Positions 7,984-17,430 are shown, counted from the stretch's first letter. The stretch is DNA of 64,000 bases from Capnocytophaga felis (GCF_009684755.1 NZ_BLBC01000008.1:124001-188000), one strand, 5' to 3'. Notes: generated from the sequence alone by a model not told the origin. Made by a program: numbers and translations.

Positions 7984-9681
7984 TTATGCTAATTTCACCA
8001 ATAAATTATCTCCTTCTTTCTCGACGGAAGCTACTTTTTTGCCGGTTAGTCCTTTTATGGCTTTATCCCATTTTTTGTTGGACAACCCCGATTGTGTTTT
8101 TAGCTCGTCCAACGGAAGTGTTTCGGCTTTTTGCAGAATTTCAAACACCATTTTCTCGTCTTCGTTTAATTCTATTGTCTGTGAGGCTTTCGCCTCAGGC
8201 TTCATTTGCGGGAAGAAAAGTACTTCTTGTATGCTTTCGTTACCCGTTAGGAACATAATAAGTCTGTCCATTCCGATACCGAGTCCTGATGTAGGCGGCA
8301 TACCAAATTCCAACGCTCGCAAAAAGTCTTGGTCGATGAACATAGCCTCATCATCGCCTCTTTCGGAAAGTGCCATCTGTGCTTCGAAGCGTTCGCGTTG
8401 GTCGATAGGGTCGTTCAGCTCGGAATAGGCGTTGGCAATCTCTTTTCCGCAAACCATTAGCTCGAAACGCTCGGTAAGCTCGGGGTTTGAACGGTGTTCT
8501 TTGGTCAGTGGCGACATTTCTTTCGGGTAATCGGTAATGAAAGTCGGCTGAATGAAATTTCCTTCGCATTTCTCACCGAAAATTTCATCAATCAGCTTGC
8601 CTTTGCCCATCGTATCATCAACTTCAATTCCGATGGATTTGGCAAAATCGAACAATTCTTTTTCGGTTTTTCCCGTGATGTCAAATCCTGTGAATTTTTT
8701 GATGGCTTCGGTCATCGTAACGCGCGGATAAGGTGCCTTAAAGTCGATTTCGTTCTTGCCGAAAGTTGCTTTGGTTGAGCCATTTACCGCGATGGCACAA
8801 TGTTCCAAGAGCTGTTCGGTAAATGCCATCATCCAATGGTAATCCTTGTACGCCACATAAATTTCCATTGCGGTAAATTCAGGGTTGTGCGTTCTGTCCA
8901 TTCCTTCGTTTCGGAAGTTTTTAGAGAACTCGTACACGCCATCAAATCCGCCTACGATAAGTCTTTTGAGGTACAACTCATTGGCAATTCGCATATAAAG
9001 CGGAATATCCAACGAATTGTGGTGCGTTATGAACGGACGTGCTGCTGCCCCGCCCGGAATAGATTGCAATACAGGAGTTTCAACTTCCATATAGCCGCGG
9101 TCGTTAAAAAACTGACGCATTGCATTGAAAAGTTTGGTTCGTTTGATGAAAACTTCCTTCACTTGTGGGTTTACTACCAAGTCCACGTAACGCATACGGT
9201 AGCGAAGTTCAGGATCGGTGAAGGCATCGAATACATTTCCGTCGGCATCGGTTTTAGGAAGTGGCAACGGACGAAGTACTTTGCTAAGTAGTTTGATTTT
9301 CTTCACGCGTACGGATTTTTCGCCCACCTGTGTAGTGAAAAGTTCGCCTTCTACACCGATGAAATCACCCAAATCGAGCAATTTTTTAAAGACCTCATTA
9401 TAAAGAGTTTTGTCCTCGTCGGGGCAAATTTCGTCACGGTTGATGTAAAGTTGTACACGCCCCTGACTATCTTGCAACGAAGCAAATGAAGCCTTTCCTT
9501 GAATGCGAACAGACATCAGCCTACCTGCTAAAATCACGCTTTTGCCTTCCTCGAACTGGCTTTCGACCTCTTTTGAAGTGGTATTTACAGGGAACAATTC
9601 CGCCGGATACGGATTGATGCCCATTGCTCTTAATTTATGGAGTTTCTCTCTACGAATTATCTCTTGTTCTGATAGTTGCAT
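7984..9681 (-). CDS. lysS: Lysyl-tRNA synthetase, class II
   Basis: Charges tRNA-Lys with lysine in the cytoplasm. 565 residues: an OB-fold anticodon-binding domain near residues 45-165, then the class II catalytic core. Motif 2 reads FRNEGMDRTHNPEFTAMEIY and motif 3 GLGIGMDRLIMFLTG. After the usual core end it has about 60 extra residues (from about 505, KMVFEILQKAETLPLDELK to the end) resembling a small helical/winged-helix extension that, from memory, is common in Bacteroidota LysRS. It is a single-gene unit with its own -7 box and terminator. Confidence 0.96.
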   Translation of the reverse strand: MQLSEQEIIRREKLHKLRAMGINPYPAELFPVNTTSKEVESQFEEGKSVILAGRLMSVRIQGKASFASLQDSQGRVQLYINRDEICPDEDKTLYNEVFKKLLDLGDFIGVEGELFTTQVGEKSVRVKKIKLLSKVLRPLPLPKTDADGNVFDAFTDPELRYRMRYVDLVVNPQVKEVFIKRTKLFNAMRQFFNDRGYMEVETPVLQSIPGGAAARPFITHHNSLDIPLYMRIANELYLKRLIVGGFDGVYEFSKNFRNEGMDRTHNPEFTAMEIYVAYKDYHWMMAFTEQLLEHCAIAVNGSTKATFGKNEIDFKAPYPRVTMTEAIKKFTGFDITGKTEKELFDFAKSIGIEVDDTMGKGKLIDEIFGEKCEGNFIQPTFITDYPKEMSPLTKEHRSNPELTERFELMVCGKEIANAYSELNDPIDQRERFEAQMALSERGDDEAMFIDQDFLRALEFGMPPTSGLGIGMDRLIMFLTGNESIQEVLFFPQMKPEAKASQTIELNEDEKMVFEILQKAETLPLDELKTQSGLSNKKWDKAIKGLTGKKVASVEKEGDNLLVKLA

Positions 9682-9705
9682 ATAATTAATCTATTTTTTG
9701 AACCG

Positions 9706-9713
9706 CAAAAATA
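9706..9713 (-). promoter_or_regulatory. -7 box for lysS
   Basis: Minus-strand TATTTTTG lies 25 bases upstream of the lysS start. No clear -33 TTG was found. Confidence 0.4.
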
Positions 9714-9895
9714 AGGATTTTTTGGGAAATAGATTTGATTTAAAGCGGATTTAATCGTTCTTAAGCGTACGCAATTGGAAAACTATCAAAGTTTTGAAGC
9801 CCGAATTGTGAATTTTTGCCATTTTATACAAGAAAATAGTTGCCTATTAGTGGCAAAAAGCAAGTTTAAAGAAGGTACAAAGTCAAAGAAAAATA

Positions 9896-11146
9896 TTAAC
9901 TGTTGATTACAAATAGTTTTACGGTTTGTATTTTTGTTTCGGAGCTTTCTTCTATGTAAAAATCGAAAGGAGGCATTGATACCGTTTCTCCTTCAGACGG
10001 AATACCCTCGTTAAAAGCTACGATTAGTCCGCCAAGAGTTTCATAATCTTCACTTTCAGGTAGGTCGAGGTTGTATTTCTCGTTAATGTAATCAACTTCC
10101 AATCGTGCTGAAAAGACATATTCGGTATCTGAAATTTTTTCTTCCAAGAAAATATCTTTATCGTGTTCGTCTTCGATTTCGCCAAAAAGCTCTTCAACGA
10201 TATCTTCCAAGGTCAGCATTCCTGATGTTCCGCCGTATTCGTCCAAAACCACAGCCATACTTTTGCGTTTTCGGGTAAGCATATTAAGCACTTCGTGAAT
10301 GAGCATCGTTTCAGGAATGTAAGGAATGGGCATTAAAATACTTTTGATGTCTTTCGGTTTTTTGAACATATCAAAAGTGTGTACATATCCCACAATATCA
10401 TCAATATTTTCTTTGTAAACCAGTATTTTAGAAAATCCTGATGAAACAAAGGAGTGAATTAAATCTTCCGGTTTTTCATTAATATCCACAGCGATGATTT
10501 CAGTTCGCGGAACCATAATTTCACGAGCCTTTACGCCGGAAAATTCCAATGCATTTTGAAAAATTTGTATCTCTGCGTCAACTTCTTCTTTCTTTGAGGC
10601 ATTTTCCATTTGTTCGGAAATATAATCTCCTAATTCCACTTTTGTGAATGACAGCGGAACAGAATCGCCTTCGGTTTTAAAGAAAACTTTCAGGATAAAG
10701 TCGGAAATCCAAATGATGAAATTGGAAATAGGTGAGAATAGCCAATAGAAAAAGTACGCAGGAACAGCCAAAATTTTAAGAACTTGATTGGCATAAATTT
10801 GAAAGAACACCTTTGGCATAAACTCCGCAGTGATGAGTATTATCAGCGTAGAAATTACGGTATGCCATAAAACATTTTGAAAAAAGGGAGGTAACATCTC
10901 TGTCATCACTTTTCCCATTTCAAAACCGTATATAACTAATGCTATGTTATTCCCTACCAGAACAGTAGCGATAAGTTTTGAAGGTTTCCGGGTGATTTTT
11001 GTTAAAATATTAGCCATAAAACCTCCTTGTTTTTTCTGGATTTCAATGTGCACTTTATTGGAAGATACATACGCAATTTCAAATCCTGAAAAGAAGGCTG
11101 ACAGAACTAACGTAGTGATAATGATGATAATAGATGTTGTTTCCAT
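9896..11146 (-). CDS. CNNM/CBS-pair transporter-like protein (HlyC/CorC family)
   Basis: A 416-residue inner-membrane protein. A CNNM (DUF21) domain with several hydrophobic helices spans about residues 1-170 (ILSAFFSGFEIAYVSSNK near the N-terminus), a CBS pair covers about 200-330 (VKAREIMVPRTEIIAVD ... MAVVLDEYGGTSGMLTLEDIVEELFGEIEDEHD), and a CorC_HlyC domain forms the C-terminus (about 340-412). Family members are linked to magnesium/cobalt efflux or sensing. Flavobacteria have at least two paralogues, one being gliding protein GldE. The N-terminus looks more like the non-GldE paralogue and gldD/ssb are not adjacent, so no symbol is given. Confidence 0.88.
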   Translation of the reverse strand: METTSIIIIITTLVLSAFFSGFEIAYVSSNKVHIEIQKKQGGFMANILTKITRKPSKLIATVLVGNNIALVIYGFEMGKVMTEMLPPFFQNVLWHTVISTLIILITAEFMPKVFFQIYANQVLKILAVPAYFFYWLFSPISNFIIWISDFILKVFFKTEGDSVPLSFTKVELGDYISEQMENASKKEEVDAEIQIFQNALEFSGVKAREIMVPRTEIIAVDINEKPEDLIHSFVSSGFSKILVYKENIDDIVGYVHTFDMFKKPKDIKSILMPIPYIPETMLIHEVLNMLTRKRKSMAVVLDEYGGTSGMLTLEDIVEELFGEIEDEHDKDIFLEEKISDTEYVFSARLEVDYINEKYNLDLPESEDYETLGGLIVAFNEGIPSEGETVSMPPFDFYIEESSETKIQTVKLFVINS

Positions 11147-11179
11147 TGTAAGTTATAACGGATTGGTTGGTATGTAAAT

Positions 11180-11218
11180 GGTTAGCATATAGCGAGTTCT
11201 TTTCGCTATTTGCTAACC
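11180..11218 (-). terminator. Hairpin after the YceI gene
   Basis: GTTAGCATATAGCGA (11181-11195) pairs with TCGCTATTTGCTAAC (11203-11217) with one mismatch, extendable by one G-C pair, around a 7-base loop. It lies about 30 bases beyond the yceI-like stop; the following T-tract is weak. Confidence 0.6.
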
Positions 11219-11247
11219 AAAGTGATTACCGTTTTTTCGGTTGATGA

Positions 11248-11925
11248 TTATTTTGTAGCTTTTGCTTTAACAACAAGCTCCATTTCATCATTGATGAATT
11301 TGTCTTTCAAATCACCAAAAACTGATTTTGAAGCGTAATTTACACCAAAATCTACACGGTTGATTTTGAAAGCTTTTGATTCAATATTTACTTCTGTATC
11401 TGTAACAGTAACTGTGGCAGGGAAGGAAACTTCTTTTGTAATTCCTTTGATTGTCAAATCACCTACAATGTTTGTGCCGTCAAAAGATTTAAGTTCAAAC
11501 GTAGCCGTAGGGAATTTTTTAACATTGAAGAAATGGTCTTCAGCTTCTTCTTTTCCTGTTCCTTTTAAGTGTTCTTCCAAGTCTTCTTTTCCGTCACCGG
11601 CTGCCAAATCCGAAACAGTGATTGTATTCATATCAATAATGAATTTACCACTTGTAATTGTTTGGTTGTCAGTGTTTACTCCGCCTTCAGTAACATTCAC
11701 GGTTCCGTTGTGTTTTCCTGTTGGTTTTGTACCAACCCACTCAATAACAGATGTAGGAGCTACTGTGTAAGCAAATTTTGCTTCTTCTTTCTGAACTTTT
11801 TCAGTTTCCATTTGCATCTGCTCGGTTTCAGTAGTCATTTCGGCTTTTTGTTGCGTGTTTGTGTTGTTACAACTTGCCAATGTAAGAGTGGAAATTACCA
11901 ATGCATTTAATATAATTTTCTTCAT
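11248..11925 (-). CDS. YceI-family lipoprotein
   Basis: A 225-residue lipoprotein (lipobox LASC, Cys19) with a Thr/Glu/Gln-rich linker to about residue 47 and a YceI-type lipocalin-like beta-barrel for the rest. Family-typical segments are SVIEWVGTKPTGKHNGTVNV, the DxxTIxxxD-type region, HFFNVKKFPTATFELKSF and LTIKGITKEVSFPATV, ending in NRVDFGVNY. YceI proteins bind polyisoprenoid-like lipids and are often linked to acid or envelope stress. The lipid anchor is common in Bacteroidota homologues. The residues after Cys (NNTN) do not match a surface export signal, so a periplasm-facing location is favoured. Confidence 0.9.
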   Translation of the reverse strand: MKKIILNALVISTLTLASCNNTNTQQKAEMTTETEQMQMETEKVQKEEAKFAYTVAPTSVIEWVGTKPTGKHNGTVNVTEGGVNTDNQTITSGKFIIDMNTITVSDLAAGDGKEDLEEHLKGTGKEEAEDHFFNVKKFPTATFELKSFDGTNIVGDLTIKGITKEVSFPATVTVTDTEVNIESKAFKINRVDFGVNYASKSVFGDLKDKFINDEMELVVKAKATK

Positions 11926-11957
11926 AAGTACATAGAGTTTATTAATTAATAATTCCG

Positions 11958-11965
11958 CAAAGTTA
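11958..11965 (-). promoter_or_regulatory. -7 box for the YceI gene
   Basis: Minus-strand TAACTTTG, a full TAnnTTTG match, lies 33 bases upstream of the start. No -33 partner at proper distance was seen. Confidence 0.45.
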
Positions 11966-12169
11966 TGGGTTTAATTCAAAATGACTGGTTAAATAAATGT
12001 TAAACAAGAATGTTCTGTTTAAGTTTTATTTTGGTTTGTGTTGATTAATCCTGAGTGTATCTTGTTGTTTTATAGTTTATTTTTTGTTATAAATAGAAAT
12101 ATAATAGCCGAAAAGTAGTACTTTTCCTAAAATCATTATTTAAAAATATTCTAAATAAAAATAAAATAC

Positions 12170-12177
12170 TATATTTG
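12170..12177 (+). promoter_or_regulatory. -7 box ahead of the DUF6607-TonB receptor operon
   Basis: TATATTTG lies 31 bases before the DUF6607 start. The -33 region has no clear TTG, which may mean the promoter needs an activator; no Fur-like palindrome was recognised by eye. Confidence 0.45.
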
Positions 12178-12207
12178 CCGAGATTTATTCTAAAATATTT
12201 ATAAGAT

Positions 12208-13116
12208 ATGAAAAAGATATTTGTCGTTTCGTGTTTAGTTTCTCTTTTTTCAGTAGGGATGAATGCCCAAAACAAAAAAGATGTTGAAGCCATAAAAAAT
12301 ATGTGTGGCTGTTATGAGGTAACTTTCCGTTATGCGGAAACTTTTCAGTATGGTGCGGATTCTACGTATGTGCCTTCAAAATCAAGTCGTTCCAAAGCAT
12401 TGGAATGGGTAGAACTTATTGAAGATAGCAAAAAGAAGCTCGTTTTGCAACATTTGCTCGTGGTTGGGAAAAGAGATAAACAACACGTTATCAAGCATTG
12501 GCGACAAGATTGGATTTATGAAAATACCGACCTTTTAAAATATCAAAAAGACAATGAGTGGAGCAGTTATTCTTTGCCCAAATCGGCGGTGAAAGGGCAA
12601 TGGACACAAAAAGTATATCAAGTAGATGACAGCCCTCGTTACGAACAAACTGCTACTTGGGTTCACGTGGACGGAAAAAGTTTCTGGGAGAGCGAAGCAG
12701 CTGCTCCTATGCCACGACGCGAACAAGAAATCCGAAGTGATTACAACATACTTTTAAGACGTAACCGACACGAAATCACCAATTATGGCTGGTTGCACGT
12801 GCAAGACAATGATAAGGTTTTACGTCGTGATGGCAAAGATGATTTGGTAATTGCACAGGAGCGAGGCTACAATACTTACAAAAAAGTAGCTGACGAAAAA
12901 TGCAAAGCAGCTCAGGAATTCTGGCAGAAAAACAAAGAAAAATGGGCTTTGGTTCGCAACCATTGGGATGCTGCTTTCGCTCAAAAAGGAAATCTTAAAG
13001 TGGAAGAAAAAGTTGATGGCAAGGCATTGCACGAACATCTTTTTAATGAAGAAAAATACAAAACCAAGGAACAAATAGATGCTATTATGGATGTTTACAT
13101 AAGCACAAAAAAATAA
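12208..13116 (+). CDS. DUF6607-family exported protein
   Basis: A 302-residue protein with a signal peptide cleaved after about residue 20 (VGMNAQ). The mature part is rich in aromatic and charged residues (MCGCYEVTFRYAETF near the N-terminus, HWRQDWIYEN, ATWVHVDGKSFWESEA, ITNYGWLHVQDNDKVL). This matches from memory DUF6607, a Bacteroidota family commonly found beside TonB-dependent receptors. The biochemical role is unknown. It is the first gene of the set: the receptor starts 20 bases after its stop, with DUF4198 and further genes behind. A role in metal or haem uptake is inferred from position only. Confidence 0.7.
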   Translation: MKKIFVVSCLVSLFSVGMNAQNKKDVEAIKNMCGCYEVTFRYAETFQYGADSTYVPSKSSRSKALEWVELIEDSKKKLVLQHLLVVGKRDKQHVIKHWRQDWIYENTDLLKYQKDNEWSSYSLPKSAVKGQWTQKVYQVDDSPRYEQTATWVHVDGKSFWESEAAAPMPRREQEIRSDYNILLRRNRHEITNYGWLHVQDNDKVLRRDGKDDLVIAQERGYNTYKKVADEKCKAAQEFWQKNKEKWALVRNHWDAAFAQKGNLKVEEKVDGKALHEHLFNEEKYKTKEQIDAIMDVYISTKK

Positions 13117-13136
13117 TTATAGTATAAACACTAACT

Positions 13137-15587
13137 ATGAAAAACATTAAAGCACGCTTCTTAATACTTTTATTGTTCTGTTTTGGATTTTCTTTCGCGG
13201 ATTTGTACGCTCAACAGCCGCCACCTCGCAAGGGAACGCTTTCGGGTAAAGTGATTTACACTGACGGAACGCCCGCCGATATGGTTACGGTATTTATCAA
13301 AAGTGTGAACAGATACACCCAAACCGATGAGGAAGGATTCTTCAAAATAGAACATTTACCCATTGGGAAACATTATGAAATTGAAGTTAAAACCTTTGGT
13401 AATGAAAGTGTTAAGGTTAAGGTGCATTTCACAAAGAGCAATCAACAAATTACCATAAGGCTCAATAACAACCAAGGAATTTCGCTTGGCGAGGTTGCCG
13501 TTTCGGGTAGCAGTAAGGGCAGGCAAGCCAAAGAACAAGGCTATGCGATGAATGTTATCAGCACTAAAGAAGCCATTTTACAGAACATCCAAACTACGGA
13601 ACTTTTGGGGCGTTCGGCGGGGGTGAAAATACGTCAGTCGGCGGGGATGGGTTCGGATATTTCCTTCAACCTGAACGGACTTACGGGCAATTCGGTACGG
13701 ATTTTCATTGACGGAATCCCCATACGCAATTACGGGCGTTCGTTTTCACTCAGTAGCATTCCGCCATCAATGATTGAACGCATTGAGGTTTACAAAGGAG
13801 TGCTTCCTGCAGAGCTTTCGGAAGATGCCTTGGGCGGAGGAATCAACGTGGTTTTAAAGAAAGAAATGAGCAATTCGCTTACCACGTCGTACTCCTACGG
13901 GTCGTTCAATACGCATCAATGGGACTTAAACGGAACATATCGCGATAAAAAATCGGGCTTTACGGCTAATTTGTCTTCCTTTTATAATTATACGGATAAC
14001 AATTACAAAGTATGGGGCGAAACCATTTATGTTACCGACAACACTACGGGCGAATATACGCACGTAAAAGCCAAGCGTTTTCACGATAAATATTATTCGT
14101 CAGGGATTAAGTCGAACTTTGGTTTCACGCGTAAAAAGTGGGCAGATGAATTCCTGCTTGGGTTTATGTTTTCTGAAACAGAGAAAGACATACAAACAGG
14201 AGCCACAATGCAAGTGGTTTACGGTAATCGCCGAACCGAGTACAATAGCCGTATGGCAAGTTTGCAGTACAAGAAAAACGATTTGTTTTTCAAAGGATTG
14301 GACGTAAGCACATTTACTACCTATTCCAAAACCAACAGACAAGTAATTGACACAGTTCCTTATATATACACTTGGGAAGGCAAAAGAGCCATCGGGCGTA
14401 ACGGGAAAGAGCTTACTTGGCAACAAGGAGCCGAAGCAGGAGCCCCCACCTTGGCAATGAACGATGAGCGTAATCTTGCCAATCGTTCTAACGTTCATTA
14501 TCACATCACCAGAAATCACGCTGTTGGGGTGAGCTATTTTTTAGGAGCTTTTACCCGTGATATTGATGACCCGACCTTACCTCAGCATATTCGCAATAGG
14601 CTTGATCAACGCAAGTACAACAAGCAAATCATCGGTTTTAATTACGATTTGAATTTATTCAGCAATAAACTAAAAGCATCACTATTCTATAAATTATATC
14701 GGCAGAAAGTATATTTGACCGAATATGATGTAGTTCGAAGACCTAACGGAACTGTTGATGAGAAGGTTATCGTACACGACCGAAAAATAAATGATAAAGG
14801 CTACGGAATGTCTCTTTCATATGCCATAACTCCTAAAATAATGGTTTCAGCTTCTGTGGAAAAAGCCATACGCCTGCCCGGAAGCACCGAACTTTTAGGA
14901 AATACCAGCGAAGGCGTTACTACCAATCTTTCATTAAAACCCGAATACAGCAACAATGCCAATTTGGGGCTTACCTTAAATGCTTTCATTTTTGGCAAAC
15001 ACGAAATAGGAGGAGAAATAAACCTTTTTATACGGGACATACGGGATATGATTCTGCGTGGAGTGCCTCGTACGAATGATGATTTCTTCCGATTTGAAAA
15101 CTTAGGAAAAGTTATCAGCAAAGGAGCAGATGCCGAACTGCGTTACAATTGGAATAAGCGTCTTTTCATCAATGCGAATGTTTCTTATACAAATGCACTC
15201 TTTAATTTGGAACACGACCCTGACACAGGCTTGAAATACGCCCATTACCGAAGCCGATTGCGTAACACGCCCTATTTCACAGCCAACGTAAATGCCGAAT
15301 ATTTGCTTAATGATTTGATTCAGAAGAAATCACGATTGGCAATCAACTATAATTTCGGTTATACGCACGAGTTTTTCAAAGAATGGGAAGTATATGGAGC
15401 GGTAGGCAAAGCCATCATTCCTACGCAACCTTTGCACGATGTGGGGCTTACTTACACCTTCCCGAATCAAAAATGGACACTGGCATTCAACGCCAAAAAC
15501 ATATTTGACACACAGGTATTTGACAATTTCGCTCTGCAAAAACCCGGGCGAGCTATTTTCGGGAAATTAACATTTTCTGTATTTTAA
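13137..15587 (+). CDS. TonB-dependent outer-membrane receptor (XusA-like position)
   Basis: An 816-residue receptor: signal peptide (1-25, ending YAQ), a carboxypeptidase-regulatory-like beta-sandwich (about 33-115, GTLSGKVIYTDGTPADMVTV), a plug domain (about 125-250, with SVRIFIDGIPIRNYG and IERIEVYKGVLPAELSEDALGGGINVVLKK), then a 22-strand-type barrel ending in an aromatic residue (SVF). The length and lack of a SusD partner point to a metal or siderophore receptor rather than a glycan SusC. It is linked to DUF6607 upstream and to DUF4198 and a DUF4374 lipoprotein downstream, an order comparable to the xenosiderophore system XusAB of Bacteroides thetaiotaomicron. The ligand is not determined. 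Confidence 0.92.
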   Translation: MKNIKARFLILLLFCFGFSFADLYAQQPPPRKGTLSGKVIYTDGTPADMVTVFIKSVNRYTQTDEEGFFKIEHLPIGKHYEIEVKTFGNESVKVKVHFTKSNQQITIRLNNNQGISLGEVAVSGSSKGRQAKEQGYAMNVISTKEAILQNIQTTELLGRSAGVKIRQSAGMGSDISFNLNGLTGNSVRIFIDGIPIRNYGRSFSLSSIPPSMIERIEVYKGVLPAELSEDALGGGINVVLKKEMSNSLTTSYSYGSFNTHQWDLNGTYRDKKSGFTANLSSFYNYTDNNYKVWGETIYVTDNTTGEYTHVKAKRFHDKYYSSGIKSNFGFTRKKWADEFLLGFMFSETEKDIQTGATMQVVYGNRRTEYNSRMASLQYKKNDLFFKGLDVSTFTTYSKTNRQVIDTVPYIYTWEGKRAIGRNGKELTWQQGAEAGAPTLAMNDERNLANRSNVHYHITRNHAVGVSYFLGAFTRDIDDPTLPQHIRNRLDQRKYNKQIIGFNYDLNLFSNKLKASLFYKLYRQKVYLTEYDVVRRPNGTVDEKVIVHDRKINDKGYGMSLSYAITPKIMVSASVEKAIRLPGSTELLGNTSEGVTTNLSLKPEYSNNANLGLTLNAFIFGKHEIGGEINLFIRDIRDMILRGVPRTNDDFFRFENLGKVISKGADAELRYNWNKRLFINANVSYTNALFNLEHDPDTGLKYAHYRSRLRNTPYFTANVNAEYLLNDLIQKKSRLAINYNFGYTHEFFKEWEVYGAVGKAIIPTQPLHDVGLTYTFPNQKWTLAFNAKNIFDTQVFDNFALQKPGRAIFGKLTFSVF

Positions 15588-15616
15588 AAAAGTTAATCAT
15601 CAAAAATTAAATAACA

Positions 15617-16318
15617 ATGAAAAAACATCTTTTGAACATAATGCTGTTCTTTATGGGTTGCTTAGCGATGCAAGCCCACACGGTATGGATAGAAACGGAA
15701 AGTAGTGGAAAATTGAACAAACCGCATCAGGTTAAGGTCTTCTTCGGAGAGCCCGACAGCCCTACTTTTACCGAAAAATGGTTTTCGGATATTAAAGATT
15801 TGGAACTCTTGTTGATACATCCTTCGGGAAAGAAAGAAATCTTGAGTAAAAGCCAACAAGAAAGCTATTATTTGGCATCGTTTATTCCTGCTGAAAAAGG
15901 CGTTTACACCCTTTCGGTGAAGCATTTGGTAAAAGATACCTTTAAAGAAATGAAAATTACGTATCAGTCGGTAGCTTTTGTAAGTGTTGGCACGAAAGAA
16001 GTTTCAGAACTTACTTTGGGTGAATTGCCTTTGCAGCTTTCGTTTGATACTTCAGCAGTGAAAGTAAACGGCAGCAAAACTTTTAAAATGCTGAAAGAAG
16101 GCAATGTTGCTGCGAAAGAACGTGTTAGCATCACTTCCCAAAACGGCTGGGCGATGGCATACCGCAGCGACAGCAACGGCAGAATAAAATTCAATCCGCT
16201 TTGGAAAGGAAATTATTTGCTGGAGTTTTCGTGGTCAAACAAAGAGGAAGGCAACCACAACGGAAAACCTTACAAAATAAATTATCATACGGTTAATTAT
16301 CTGATTAAAGTGAAATAA
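15617..16318 (+). CDS. DUF4198-like exported protein
   Basis: A 233-residue protein with a signal peptide (1-20) whose mature form begins HTVWIE, a usual start for DUF4198-type proteins found beside metal-uptake TonB receptors. The segments HPSGKKEIL, YLASFIPAEKGVYTLSVKHL and GNYLLEFSW suggest two Ig-like beta-sandwich units. The mature N-terminus with its immediate His could bind metal, but that is inference. It lies 29 bases after the receptor gene and 22 bases before the next, so it is in the same operon. Confidence 0.75.
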   Translation: MKKHLLNIMLFFMGCLAMQAHTVWIETESSGKLNKPHQVKVFFGEPDSPTFTEKWFSDIKDLELLLIHPSGKKEILSKSQQESYYLASFIPAEKGVYTLSVKHLVKDTFKEMKITYQSVAFVSVGTKEVSELTLGELPLQLSFDTSAVKVNGSKTFKMLKEGNVAAKERVSITSQNGWAMAYRSDSNGRIKFNPLWKGNYLLEFSWSNKEEGNHNGKPYKINYHTVNYLIKVK

Positions 16319-16340
16319 ATAACTTCAAAACAATAACATT

Positions 16341-16850
16341 ATGGCTTTAGACAATGTAATTTCAGTAGAATTTTCTTCCGAAGAGCTGAAGAAGATTAAC
16401 GATGCACTTGCAACCATTGAACAAGTGATGAAAGACAAGAGCGTAAACCTTACGCCCGATGAACGGCAACAATACGGACGCATTGCCGACCGAAACAAAC
16501 TATTGGTTGATAAATGTAAGGTGTATATGGAACTCAATCCGCAATCGTTACCTCCCACACTGAACAAAGAGGAATTCGACAGGGATTATCAGGCACGTAC
16601 ACAGATTGACCCCATTATGAAGCGTATCGCTGTTTTGCAAACCATATTTTCCGATATGAAAACATTGCTTGACTTTGATAATTTCAATGCCTCGGTGTCA
16701 TACTATCGTTATGTGAAGTACTTATCAATGCAGAACGCTCCCGGAATGACGGCGATTTACGGCGACCTGAAAATGCATTACCAAACTCGTCCGGCGACAA
16801 ATCCTGCATCTAAAAGTGTACCCGAAACGCCTACGGATACGCAACAGTAA
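16341..16850 (+). CDS. Conserved-looking protein of unknown function
   Basis: 169 residues with no signal peptide or membrane segment, mostly helical by composition (SSEELKKINDALATIEQVMKD; LQTIFSDMKTLLDF), ending in a Pro/Thr-rich low-complexity tail. It starts 22 bases after the DUF4198 gene and is the only apparently cytoplasmic product of this set. I do not recognise the family. The codon use looks normal and the frame is clean, so it is probably a real gene. Confidence 0.6.
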   Translation: MALDNVISVEFSSEELKKINDALATIEQVMKDKSVNLTPDERQQYGRIADRNKLLVDKCKVYMELNPQSLPPTLNKEEFDRDYQARTQIDPIMKRIAVLQTIFSDMKTLLDFDNFNASVSYYRYVKYLSMQNAPGMTAIYGDLKMHYQTRPATNPASKSVPETPTDTQQ

Positions 16851-17073
16851 CCAACAATCGGTTAGGGAAGTGCCTAAAAGTGTCAAATCAAGACTTTTAG
16901 TTGATGGTTTAACACCTAAAGGTGATTACTAATGAGGGATAACAGTACATCGGAAAGCATTTACGGGTGCTTCTCAATCACCTGCAAGCCCTTGCATAAG
17001 AGGTATAAGGTCTTTAAAAGTACCTGTAATTGATTTGGAAAGATATGTTGTATAATTTTAAAAAATAAATTTT
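16851..17073. other. Gene-free stretch with a series of small hairpins
   Basis: Five small inverted repeats lie in 150 bases: CTAAAAGT (16874-16881)/ACTTTTAG (16893-16900); CACCT-AA-AGGTG (16913-16924); AAGCA (16955-16959)/TGCTT (16968-16972); TGCAAG-CC-CTTGCA (16983-16996); AGGTA (17001-17005)/TACCT (17021-17025). No ORF with a credible start was seen. It could be a structured leader, attenuator or remnant between the operon and the following lipoprotein gene. Confidence 0.4.
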
Positions 17074-17373
17074 ATGATAAAACACCAATTTTTAAAGTTT
17101 AGAAATATGGCTTTGCTTGCCATTTCATTAATAGTAGTGGGATGTAACAAGGATATTGTTGACACTACTACACCATCTGCTGAAGATAATCAAAAATTTC
17201 CTGTCCAAAATGGGACAGAATTAATTTTGGGTGAGCAGCTGGAGAATCCGTATGCATTGAAAAATATGCAAAAGGCAATGGATACACTTATGCAAAGTGT
17301 TCATAAATCAGTTCTTTCGGGTAAACCTTACGGACGTAAGCCCTTGGAGCCTAAAACAAAGGATGAAAGATAA
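17074..17373 (+). CDS. Small lipoprotein, probably the remnant N-terminus of a larger one
   Basis: 99 residues: signal peptide with lipobox VVGC (Cys24) followed by NKD. The segment LGEQLENPYALKNMQKAMDTL matches, from memory, the N-terminal region of much longer Bacteroidota surface lipoproteins, so this copy appears to be cut short just after GRKPLEPKTKDER. In the +1 frame an overlapping 21-codon frame (17363-17428, MKDNNPKESQEIEELFNAYGY split by one extra residue in my reading) continues to just before the next gene, which hints at an old frameshift. It may still be expressed as a small lipoprotein. Confidence 0.5.
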   Translation: MIKHQFLKFRNMALLAISLIVVGCNKDIVDTTTPSAEDNQKFPVQNGTELILGEQLENPYALKNMQKAMDTLMQSVHKSVLSGKPYGRKPLEPKTKDER

Positions 17374-17430
17374 TAATCCTAAAGAAAGCCAAGAAATAGA
17401 AGAATTATTTAACGCTTACGGATATTAATT

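Noticed and set aside
8800-9291. 163-codon plus-strand frame opposite lysS
   Set aside because: It lies wholly inside the strongly supported lysS gene, has no family features and reads as an antisense shadow.
9896-11146. Naming the CNNM/CBS protein GldE
   Set aside because: GldE belongs to the same superfamily, but the N-terminus looks like the other paralogue and gldD or ssb are not adjacent, so the symbol was withheld.
14100-14519. 139-codon minus-strand frame within the TonB receptor gene
   Set aside because: Antisense to a clear receptor with normal codon use; no recognisable protein character.
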